12,302 bases of DNA from Desulfosporosinus sp. (GTDB lineage: Bacteria > Bacillota > Desulfitobacteriia > Desulfitobacteriales > Desulfitobacteriaceae), in NCBI GenBank assembly GCA_003132105.1, contig PKWS01000183.1:3503-15804 (forward strand), read 5' to 3'. The notes under the pieces are model-generated. The model ran no database searches. It saw only the letters and a list, made by a program, of their open reading frames with translations, and had not been told where the DNA came from. Shown piece after piece: positions 7,652 through 12,302 of this stretch; the first letter of the stretch is position 1, and the number at the start of each line of letters is the position of its first letter. The translations under genes and the position numbers were made by a program.

Positions 7652-8989
7652 TCAATTCGTTATACCTTTTTGCGCACTAGAAACATCATTAATAGCAGCG
7701 GGTTTTTTCATTAAAAAGACTGCGATAGCCGCCGCGATTGCCGGAACAGAAAAAGTTGAGAAGAGCGCACTCACAGATAGTCCTGCCGACATTAGCACTC
7801 CAATGAGCATAGGCGCTATGACACTGCCTAGCCGACCAAAACTAGAACCCCAACCAAGAGCTGTCCCCAAAATTGATACCGGGTAATTGCTCGAGGCATA
7901 GGCATAAAGCATATTTTGTTGCGAACCTATAAATAGTCCGGTTATCGCTAGCATCGCTATAAATGAACCCAAACTCATTTTTATCATGACAAGATTAATC
8001 ATAATGGCACAAGCGATGTAATACACAAAGAGTACTTTCTTGAAGCCAATCTTGGTTGCAACCACTCCTCCGACAAGGCTACCCACGATTCCCCCCACGG
8101 ATATAATTGCCGAAAACATCAAGCTTGATTTCAAAGTATATCCCTGCATTGTCATTAATTTGGGAAGCCATGTCAGTACGCCAAACGCAATATACAGATT
8201 GCAGAAGAACATGATCCAAATCATTACCGTGTTCCAAGCACGTCCCTCCTGAAACAGGCTAGCTAGAGTTGCTTTTGTTTTGTTGAAAGTACTTACTTCA
8301 TAGACATCTTCTTCAGAAGGATGAAATTCAGGATTGGCTCGTTTTAAAGTGTTACGGATTTTATCTGTTTTACCATGCTGTAAATAGAACAGCATGGATT
8401 CCGGTAAAAACGCATAAACAATTGCAACAAGAACGATTGGTGTAAATGCGATCCAATAGATTGCCCTCCAACCAACGCTGCCAATTAACATTACCCCACT
8501 CAAGGTGGCGACGAGTTGTCCGATTTGTATTGACGTGATGAGAAGGGTAACTAAAATGCCTCTTATTGCTTTGGGAGAATACTCCGATACTAAACTGGCA
8601 GTAACCGGAGAAATTGAAGCCATGCCCATACCTGCAATAAACCGTAATACTGCAAAAGCATTAACGTCATGGACAAAACCGCACAGCCCCGTAAAAACGG
8701 CATATATCGCCATGCCTATCATAAGAACCCTTTTTCTCCCGATTTTATCGGCTAACATCCCGAAGATTATAGCACCAAATATCATCCCAGCAAGGGCGGT
8801 GCTTGCAAGAAAGCCGGTCTGAGTGGGATTCAACGCCAGTTCTTTCATTATCGAAGGAAGCGTAGTTCCATAAACATTCATATCATAACCATCAAAAATC
8901 ACTGCCAATAAACAAATACTAAAGATTAACAGAAAAAACTTATTCATTTTGCTTTTATCAATAATACCAGTGACATTAACATTACTCAT
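7652..8989 (-). CDS. MFS transporter, aromatic acid:H+ symporter (AAHS)-like
   Basis: 445 residues, a hydrophobic protein with about 12 predicted membrane helices and a central cytoplasmic loop of about 60 residues (near 205-265). The first helix holds FDGYDMNVYG with D33 and D36, the acidic pair typical of AAHS carriers such as PcaK and BenK. The loop between helices 2 and 3 has the MFS motif GMLADKIGRKRVLM (77-90). Expected role: proton-coupled uptake of an aromatic or related organic acid. Start: the frame can be extended to an ATG at 9034, but that codon lacks a binding site; AAAGGGAG lies about 10 nt before the ATG at 8989, giving MSNVNVTGIIDKSK. It is the first gene of the metabolic block, with 35 bp between its stop and the porGD ATG, so its substrate probably feeds the enzymes downstream. 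Family good, substrate unproven. Confidence 0.85.
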   Translation of the reverse strand: MSNVNVTGIIDKSKMNKFFLLIFSICLLAVIFDGYDMNVYGTTLPSIMKELALNPTQTGFLASTALAGMIFGAIIFGMLADKIGRKRVLMIGMAIYAVFTGLCGFVHDVNAFAVLRFIAGMGMASISPVTASLVSEYSPKAIRGILVTLLITSIQIGQLVATLSGVMLIGSVGWRAIYWIAFTPIVLVAIVYAFLPESMLFYLQHGKTDKIRNTLKRANPEFHPSEEDVYEVSTFNKTKATLASLFQEGRAWNTVMIWIMFFCNLYIAFGVLTWLPKLMTMQGYTLKSSLMFSAIISVGGIVGSLVGGVVATKIGFKKVLFVYYIACAIMINLVMIKMSLGSFIAMLAITGLFIGSQQNMLYAYASSNYPVSILGTALGWGSSFGRLGSVIAPMLIGVLMSAGLSVSALFSTFSVPAIAAAIAVFLMKKPAAINDVSSAQKGITN

Positions 8990-9109
8990 AATTCCATTAC
9001 TCCCTTTCATGCATTGATAAAGGTGACTTTCCATGTCGAGACGTAACTGGCAATTTCGACTATTTCTTTTGCTCCTTTCTATTTACTCCGATTTGTCTTA
9101 ATAATCTCA

Positions 9110-9131
9110 TTTTAAGGCTTCCTTATTAAAA
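9110..9131 (-). promoter_or_regulatory. Dyad in the upstream region of the transporter operon
   Basis: The interval 8990-9170 must hold the promoter of the minus-strand metabolic block, because a terminator closes the regulator gene just upstream. It contains a 6-bp dyad TTTTAA-N10-TTAAAA (9110-9115 and 9126-9131) and, offset within it, TAAGG-N3-CCTTA (minus-strand reading). A TTGCTT and an AT-rich TTAAAAT element are nearby, but no pair has good -35/-10 spacing. A regulator site is possible; this is a weak call. Confidence 0.3.
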
Positions 9132-9159
9132 GCAATGTCCTTTTAGGTACCATGCTTTT

Positions 9160-9199
9160 TTCCACAAAAAAACGAGGTCAGAAAAAATCCGACCTCGTT
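9160..9199 (-). terminator. Intrinsic terminator of the first Crp/Fnr-type regulator gene
   Basis: A perfect 9-bp stem (9171-9179 with 9191-9199, AACGAGGTC and GACCTCGTT) with an 11-nt loop is followed on the minus strand by TTTTTTTGTGG. It begins 9 nt after the stop codon and separates the regulators from the transporter operon. Confidence 0.9.
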
Positions 9200-9208
9200 A
9201 CCTCATTC

Positions 9209-9889
9209 TTAGACATTACTAAATTTACCAGAGATATGTTTTAATCCTTCATAATCTTTAATTCTAATGAATCCTCTTCCTTTTTCAACTAATCCATGCC
9301 TATAGAATTCGTTCAAATGTTCTGTAACTTTGGGTCTTGTCGTTCCCAAACAACTGGCCAATTCATCGTGCGTAACAATTAGCCTTAAATCGTGTTCTTC
9401 TCTGGGGAATTCCACGTAGTCGTTATAGCTTAATAATAGGCGAGCGAGCCTCTGAGGAAGTCTAAATGCAGCATCCTCCACTTGAACCTGCATATACCTA
9501 ACTTTTTTAGCCAAAGCACTCATTATCACATACATAAAATTAGGATTAGACAATAAAATCGCTTGGACTTTTTCTCTGGAAATAAAAACAACTTTGGTTT
9601 TGGCCAGAGCTATAGCCGTACAGATATTTTTACCGCCATCAAATACAGAAGTTTCCCCCAAAATGTGGGGTGACCCCACCATACAAATGGTTCTTTCCAT
9701 ACCGTCAGGAAAGATTGTGTAGAGCTTTATTTTTCCCTCTTGGAAATAAACCAATCCTCTAGATGGTTCATTTTGTTTATAAATAATATCTCCAAAATTA
9801 AACTCCTGGTGATCACCTAACTCCGATAACGCCTCCCATATATTTCCTATCGTCATATTCCCTTCTAACTTATGTTCTACTTTGATCAT
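9209..9889 (-). CDS. Crp/Fnr family transcriptional regulator (copy 1)
   Basis: 226 residues: cyclic-nucleotide-binding beta-barrel (about 15-125), long dimer helix (about 127-150) and winged helix-turn-helix (about 165-215; recognition helix in LGTTRPKVTEHLNEF, 181-195). The pocket reads LGETSVFDGGKNICTAIA (78-94): the Arg-Ser pair that binds cAMP phosphate in Crp is replaced by Cys-Thr, and the Fnr-type N-terminal cysteine cluster is absent, so neither cAMP nor an iron-sulfur sensor is expected; a small organic ligand is possible, as in CprK. Start: the frame extends to a GTG at 9919 with a misplaced binding site; AAAGGGGGA lies 9 nt before the ATG at 9889. A palindrome lies 64 bp upstream. 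Paralogous to the next gene. It may control the transporter-oxidoreductase operon, an inference from position only. Confidence 0.88.
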   Translation of the reverse strand: MIKVEHKLEGNMTIGNIWEALSELGDHQEFNFGDIIYKQNEPSRGLVYFQEGKIKLYTIFPDGMERTICMVGSPHILGETSVFDGGKNICTAIALAKTKVVFISREKVQAILLSNPNFMYVIMSALAKKVRYMQVQVEDAAFRLPQRLARLLLSYNDYVEFPREEHDLRLIVTHDELASCLGTTRPKVTEHLNEFYRHGLVEKGRGFIRIKDYEGLKHISGKFSNV

Positions 9890-9952
9890 TTTATTGTATC
9901 CCCCTTTTACCCCCAACACGCCCCTTTAACTTAGAGACGTTTACTGCCTAAT

Positions 9953-9968
9953 GAATGTATGCACATTC
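9953..9968. promoter_or_regulatory. Candidate Crp/Fnr-type operator upstream of regulator copy 1
   Basis: Perfect 6-N4-6 inverted repeat, GAATGT-N4-ACATTC, with the half-site spacing of Fnr/CprK-type boxes (5-N4-5). It lies between the two regulator genes, 64 bp before the copy 1 start, and would cover a weak possible -10 (GCATAC, 17 bp from TTGCGT), consistent with autorepression. No second exact copy was noticed in the window. Confidence 0.45.
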
Positions 9969-10015
9969 CGTCATAAGTACGCAACTGTTGTTAATATAGG
10001 GATGGCGTGAACGGT

Positions 10016-10702
10016 TCATACTGGTAAATTTCGAGTTTTATTTTTCACATCTGAATCACTGATTCTTTTTAGTCCTTCGTAATTCTTAATGGTGATATGA
10101 CCTCTTCCTTTTTCAATGAGCCCTAACTTGCTGAATTCACTTAGATATTTTGTTATAAGCTGTCTTGTCGTTCCAAGCAAGCTCGCCAGATCATCATGCG
10201 TGATAATCAGTTTTTCATCCATATCTTTATTGGGGAATATTCCATAGTCATTGTAGTTTAATAATAGATAGGCGAGCCTTCGAGGTATACAAAATAACAT
10301 TGCATCCGCTTGTACATGCATCCATCTCATTTTTTTTGCCATAATCCTCATAATCACCACGTATAGGTTCAGATTCTCTGAAATAAATTCCTGAGCTTTC
10401 TCTCTAGGAATAAACACAATTACTGTTGGATTAAGCGCAATTGATGAACAGGTATTCATTCCGCCGTCGATTATTGGGATTTCTCCCAAAATACAAGGCG
10501 CATCTAGGATGGTCAATAACTTTTCATTACCATTAGGGAAAATTATACAAGTCTTTATTCTACCTTGCTTTAAGCAGACGAGTCCTAGTGATGGTTGATC
10601 CTGTAAGAAGATAACATCTCCAATCGTATATTTCTGGAGTGTACCTAACTCAATAAGCTTTTTCCATGTTTCTTCATCCAATAAATACTCCTTTTTTAGC
10701 AT
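10016..10702 (-). CDS. Crp/Fnr family transcriptional regulator (copy 2)
   Basis: 228 residues with the same architecture as copy 1: barrel (about 10-120), dimer helix, winged helix-turn-helix (about 165-215). Shared blocks with copy 1 include LLLNYNDY, LGTTR, EKGRG and NYEGLK, showing recent common ancestry. The effector pocket ILGEIPIIDGGMNTCSSIAL again lacks the cAMP-binding Arg, and cysteines are scattered without an Fnr cluster pattern. The recognition helix differs (GTTRQLITKYL against GTTRPKVTEHL), so the two probably read different DNA sites. GGAAGGG lies 6 nt before the ATG at 10702, supporting this start. The gap of 126 bp to copy 1 contains its own candidate operator, so copy 1 may be transcribed separately as well as from here. 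Confidence 0.88.
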   Translation of the reverse strand: MLKKEYLLDEETWKKLIELGTLQKYTIGDVIFLQDQPSLGLVCLKQGRIKTCIIFPNGNEKLLTILDAPCILGEIPIIDGGMNTCSSIALNPTVIVFIPREKAQEFISENLNLYVVIMRIMAKKMRWMHVQADAMLFCIPRRLAYLLLNYNDYGIFPNKDMDEKLIITHDDLASLLGTTRQLITKYLSEFSKLGLIEKGRGHITIKNYEGLKRISDSDVKNKTRNLPV

Positions 10703-10745
10703 AACGAGCCCTTCCTTCCAAACTTCACGGGTTATATGCGTTTTA

Positions 10746-10908
10746 TTATCTAATCATATTCAGTAACAAATTTGCTTCAATATTTCTGTCTGCCCAAAGT
10801 GCATTTTTCGTGTCCTCAATAAAGGCTAATATAGCATCCTCTTTCGTTGCCCAGGAGGTGACGAGACGATTGCAGAGTTATCAGCATCAACCTTGACCAG
10901 ACATAGAA
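10746..10908 (-). pseudogene. ltaE: Frameshifted C-terminal remnant of a threonine aldolase-like gene
   Basis: On the minus strand FYVW (10897-10908), then after a frame change KVDADNSAIV, then after a second change RLVTSWATKEDAILAFIEDT (stop TAA at 10746-10748) follow each other. FYVW...VRLVTSWAT...AFIED is the C-terminal pattern of low-specificity L-threonine/allo-threonine aldolases. At least two indels break the frame, and nothing of the PLP-binding part remains upstream, where the sequence turns AT-rich. It sits directly upstream of regulator copy 2 and may now supply part of its promoter region. Identified by eye. Confidence 0.65.
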
Positions 10909-11054
10909 TGAATAATTCATTTTATTGTATTTTATATTATTAATTATACTATAAATTAGCCTTCCTTTGTTCTTTTTTGCGCATTCTGCAAGGATCAACA
11001 ATTTCACAAATTTATGGATCTGGATAGAGTTTTTGAATGTTCAAATCAAAAACG
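10909..11054. other. AT-rich gene-free stretch
   Basis: No supported gene. The first 50 bases are almost pure A/T (ATTTTATTGTATTTTATATT type). The rest has no recognisable coding pattern on either strand. Confidence 0.5.
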
Positions 11055-11078
11055 CGCTCATACGTTTAGGTACGAGCG
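11043..11078 (-). terminator. Minus-strand terminator-like hairpin without an intact gene in front
   Basis: CGCTCGTAC / GTATGAGCG (11055-11063 with 11070-11078) pair over 9 bp in minus-strand RNA, including one G-U, around a 6-nt loop. CG then TTTTTGATTT follows. In plus-strand RNA the same position is an A-C mismatch, favouring the minus direction. It would end a transcript coming from the inverted-repeat element at 11194-11275. Confidence 0.6.
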
Positions 11079-11193
11079 TGTCAAGACCATGATATTGAAT
11101 TAGAAAGGTTTATCTCAGCAACTTTAGCAGTAGCATCTCTCCAGTATATCAACGCGGTCATAGGCATATAGACGCATTCCGGTTGCACCTCTA

Positions 11194-11275
11194 CTCAGCG
11201 GAACTTGTCGTTCGCGATACTTGGAACCTACGCAGAACGACAATAAATGACGGCTCACTAGCATGTTCCGCCGAG
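11194..11275. other. Nested inverted-repeat element, possible structured RNA or orphan mobile-element end
   Basis: Two stems are nested: CTC-a-GCGGAAC (11194-11204) with GTTCCGC-c-GAG (11265-11275), and directly inside it TTGTCGTT (11205-11212) with AACGACAA (11236-11243). The inner stem holds a 23-nt loop and a 21-nt strand lies on one side. No open frame on either strand looks like a protein. The GC content (about 50 %) is higher than the AT-rich stretch beside it. On the minus strand a terminator follows about 115 nt later. Candidates are a small RNA, an end of an IS110-like element with its guide RNA, or a group II intron fragment; I cannot choose among them. Confidence 0.45.
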
Positions 11276-11401
11276 TTAGCTTTGTGAGGCTCAGACCTTT
11301 TCTTTACCCCAGGTGAACCAAGTGGCAAGCTACATAATGACCAGGATTCCTTTCTGTGACGTCTCAATTAATGGTCTATGCGAGTGCTTTCAAACAAGTG
11401 A

Positions 11402-11447
11402 TTATATAAGAAGGGGGAGTAGAGGATTAAAACAGTCCTCCTCCCCC
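11402..11447 (-). terminator. Terminator of the DUF1659-DUF2922 operon
   Basis: On the minus strand GGGGGAG-GAGGA pairs with TCCTC-TA-CTCCCCC (11413-11447; 12 bp with a 2-nt bulge and a 9-nt loop), followed by TTCTTATATAAT. It begins 6 nt after the DUF2922 stop codon. Confidence 0.85.
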
Positions 11448-11453
11448 CAAAGC

Positions 11454-11693
11454 TTAGGCTACTGGTGCAACATAAAGGTCATTGGTAGTCGTATCTATAA
11501 TCTTGATATCTCGTTTAGAAACGAGTGCACCACCGGTGCTTAGGAATATATTCTTCGCAATGATTTGATCCATTACAGCTTCAATCTGAGCCGAAGTCAA
11601 ATCTGCTTTGGGTTCTGGTAAGGTAAAGCTTACTGAGCTGCCTAAGGCATTCTTAAAGGTCATGCGCAAGACTTTCTTGCTGATACTAGCCAT
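11454..11693 (-). CDS. DUF2922 family small protein
   Basis: 79 residues, starting MASISKKVLRMTFKNALG and containing FTLPEPKADLTSAQIEAVMDQ and a C-terminal end with DTTTNDLYVA, the usual DUF2922 pattern. It is probably cytosolic: no signal peptide or membrane segment. Function unknown. The family is commonly found beside DUF1659 in Firmicutes, as here, often with a short YvrJ-type protein, which is not present in this window. AAGGAGG lies 7 nt before the ATG. It is 40 bp downstream of the DUF1659 gene, in the same operon, and is closed by a strong terminator. Confidence 0.88.
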   Translation of the reverse strand: MASISKKVLRMTFKNALGSSVSFTLPEPKADLTSAQIEAVMDQIIAKNIFLSTGGALVSKRDIKIIDTTTNDLYVAPVA

Positions 11694-11733
11694 GGTTTTT
11701 CCTCCTTTCTTTTATTGGGTCTGACTCTCCTGA

Positions 11734-11955
11734 TTATTGTGCCAAGTCAACCCGATTTTCCCTACGAACACTGATTAACGGGTAATCTTGGAGTCCATAA
11801 AGGGCAGTAGCCACATCATAGACCTCTTGGTCGGTAGCAGCAGATTTTACATTCGCAAAACTACGTTGACTGAGTTTGGGAGAGCCTTGAGCAGTTAAAC
11901 CCGCTTGATAGGTTACCACCATCAAGGAGTCTTTGGCACTTGCAATAACAGCCAT
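11734..11955 (-). CDS. DUF1659 family small protein
   Basis: 73 residues, MAVIASAKDSLMVVTYQAG..., with SQRSFANVKSAATDQEVYDVATALYGLQ, characteristic of DUF1659. No membrane segment or signal peptide. Function unknown. AAAGGAGG (11964-11971) lies 8 nt upstream of the ATG. The gene heads an operon with DUF2922, and its roughly 150-nt leader contains an intrinsic terminator, a possible pseudoknot and two LexA-like boxes, so expression may be conditional. Confidence 0.88.
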   Translation of the reverse strand: MAVIASAKDSLMVVTYQAGLTAQGSPKLSQRSFANVKSAATDQEVYDVATALYGLQDYPLISVRRENRVDLAQ

Positions 11956-11980
11956 CTAATTCGCCTCCTTTCAACATGAT

Positions 11981-11992
11981 CAACAAACGTTC
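11981..11992. promoter_or_regulatory. LexA-like box 2 (imperfect)
   Basis: Minus-strand GAAC-GTTT-GTTG, one base off the symmetrical GAAC-N4-GTTC of Gram-positive LexA (DinR) boxes. It lies between the leader terminator and the ribosome binding site, about 100 bp from box 1, and coincides with the 3' arm of the outer inverted repeat, so its resemblance may be a by-product of that pairing. Confidence 0.35.
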
Positions 11993-11995
11993 TCG

Positions 11996-12029
11996 AAACA
12001 AAAAGCAGCCAGCTTCTGCCGACTGCTTT
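11996..12029 (-). terminator. Intrinsic terminator inside the DUF1659 leader
   Basis: 12-bp stem on the minus strand (12018-12029 with 12002-12013, AAAGCAGTCGGC and GCTGGCTGCTTT, two G-U pairs) with an AGAA tetraloop, followed by TTTGTTTC; together with the stem end this gives a TTTTTGTTT tract. It lies about 45 nt before the DUF1659 start codon, so transcripts would end before the genes unless it is bypassed. Confidence 0.8.
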
Positions 12030-12095
12030 GCTTGGGAAGGATTATTCACAGATCTCTAGGGCAGGTAGAGATCATGCGAACCGCTCCCTGCCCGA

Positions 12096-12107
12096 GAACG
12101 TTTGTTC
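12096..12107. promoter_or_regulatory. LexA-like box 1 at the transcription start
   Basis: GAAC-N4-GTTC is a perfect 4-4-4 palindrome core (minus strand AGAACAAACGTTCT), close to the Bacillus LexA consensus CGAAC-N4-GTTCG. It lies 7 bp beyond the -10 element, over the expected +1, a position where a bound repressor would block transcription. Confidence 0.5.
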
Positions 12108-12114
12108 TATATTC

Positions 12115-12144
12115 AGTATACTTGACCCTCAATATTTCTGTCAA
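12115..12144 (-). promoter_or_regulatory. Near-consensus sigma-A promoter of the DUF1659-DUF2922 operon
   Basis: Minus-strand TTGACA (12139-12144) and TATACT (12115-12120) with an 18-bp spacer. Start of transcription is expected near 12108. The -35 overlaps the stop codon that ends the DUF1697 fragment. Confidence 0.8.
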
Positions 12145-12302
12145 CAGTTCCGCCAAAGTTCGGTAATGAAATCACACCTATTCCCGCTGTTGAGCAGGGT
12201 ACGCACGTCGCTGTAACCAAGATCCTCGACAAGCGCACGCAAGTCCGCCATTGCCACGCGCTTTGCGCGCCCGACATTTATACCACGTATTAATGCTATT
12301 AA
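12141..12302 (-). pseudogene. Truncated N-terminal fragment of a DUF1697 protein, GC-rich
   Basis: From the right edge the minus strand reads LIALIRGINVG, then KRVAMADLRALVEDLGYSDV, then RTLLNSGN, the highly typical N-terminal part of DUF1697 proteins (usually about 175-180 residues). After SGN the family similarity stops; the frame continues for 14 unrelated codons and ends at TGA (12141-12143). Only about 40 family residues remain here, plus whatever lies outside the window. The fragment is clearly richer in G and C than the neighbouring genes, suggesting transfer from another lineage. Function of the family is unknown. Confidence 0.75.

Larger units (their letters stand above)
11956..12107 (-). 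promoter_or_regulatory. Structured 5' leader of the DUF1659-DUF2922 operon
   Basis: In minus-strand order: outer arm AACAAACGTTCTCG (12093-12106); GGGCAGG (12087-12093); an 8-bp hairpin GATCTCTA/TAGAGATC (12066-12073 with 12051-12058) whose whole 7-nt loop CCTGCCC (12059-12065) is complementary to the preceding GGGCAGG, so an H-type pseudoknot can form; the terminator hairpin (12002-12029); outer arm CGAGAACGTTTGTT (11982-11995), a perfect 14-bp complement of the first arm; then the ribosome binding site. It matches no riboswitch class I can recognise, and T-box sequences are absent. Confidence 0.55.

Noticed and set aside
9209..9919. Regulator copy 1 starting at the GTG at 9919
   Set aside because: The only purine-rich stretch ends 1 nt before that codon; the ATG at 9889 has proper spacing.
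9209..10702. Fnr-type oxygen sensing by the regulators
   Set aside because: Cysteines are present but not in an iron-sulfur ligand arrangement.
10816..11007. 63-codon open frame on the minus strand
   Set aside because: It only strings together one frame of the broken threonine aldolase tail and the AT-rich stretch; no binding site, no coherent protein pattern.
11313..11543. 76-codon plus-strand frame
   Set aside because: It runs into the DUF2922 gene on the opposite strand and crosses its terminator; no family resemblance.
11861..12049. 62-codon minus-strand frame across the DUF1659 leader (possible leader peptide)
   Set aside because: It runs through the terminator hairpin and overlaps the DUF1659 gene in another frame. 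I saw no good ribosome binding site, and the residues look incidental.
11956..12107. T-box or known riboswitch in the DUF1659 leader
   Set aside because: The conserved T-box sequence and the signatures of classes I can recall (c-di-GMP, THF, ZTP, fluoride) were not found.
1..12302. CRISPR arrays, tRNA or rRNA genes, intact insertion sequences
   Set aside because: No regularly spaced repeats, cloverleaf with CCA-end pattern, rRNA blocks or transposase frame were seen.

Overview
The window most likely comes from a low-to-mid GC anaerobic Firmicute of the Desulfitobacterium/Desulfosporosinus (Peptococcaceae-like) type. The signs are strong AGGAGG ribosome binding sites, a ferredoxin-dependent 2-oxoacid oxidoreductase, an ADP-forming acyl-CoA synthetase, a UbiD decarboxylase, a bacillithiol-type PIG-L deacetylase, and the DUF1659/DUF2922 small-protein pair common in that group. 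This assignment is inferred from gene content and not from a search. Almost everything after the first gene is on the minus strand.

Layout. (1) 1-530: 3' end of a BshB2-like deacetylase on the plus strand, closed by a strong terminator. (2) 531-903: no intact gene, but a decayed rhodanese remnant and a minus-strand terminator that serves ubiD. (3) 904-8989: a metabolic block read right to left: aromatic-acid-type MFS transporter, fused PorG-PorD, PorA, PorB, ADP-forming acyl-CoA synthetase, then after a probable weak terminator a UbiD-family decarboxylase. The four enzyme genes from porGD to acs overlap or lie within 4 nt of each other. (4) 9171-10702: two tandem paralogous Crp/Fnr-type regulators, ended by a terminator that separates them from the transporter. 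(5) 10703-11453: about 750 bp without an intact gene. It holds a frameshifted threonine aldolase tail, an AT-rich tract, a minus-strand terminator, a nested inverted-repeat element of unknown nature, and the terminator of the next operon. (6) 11454-12144: DUF1659-DUF2922 operon with a near-consensus promoter, a LexA-like box at the start site and a structured leader containing an intrinsic terminator. (7) 12141-12302: GC-rich N-terminal fragment of a DUF1697 protein, cut off by the window edge and by a premature end.

How the genes may work together (inference): the transporter would import an organic, probably aromatic, acid. The oxidoreductase would turn a 2-oxoacid into acyl-CoA, CO2 and reduced ferredoxin. 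The synthetase would recover ATP from the acyl-CoA, and UbiD would decarboxylate an aromatic or unsaturated acid. The adjacent Crp/Fnr proteins are obvious candidates for control. The substrate is not readable from the sequence.

The most striking items are a 74-bp out-of-frame tandem duplication that appears to have fused porG to porD, and the DUF1659 leader, where a hairpin loop is fully complementary to upstream sequence (possible pseudoknot) ahead of a terminator, all enclosed by a 14-bp inverted repeat.
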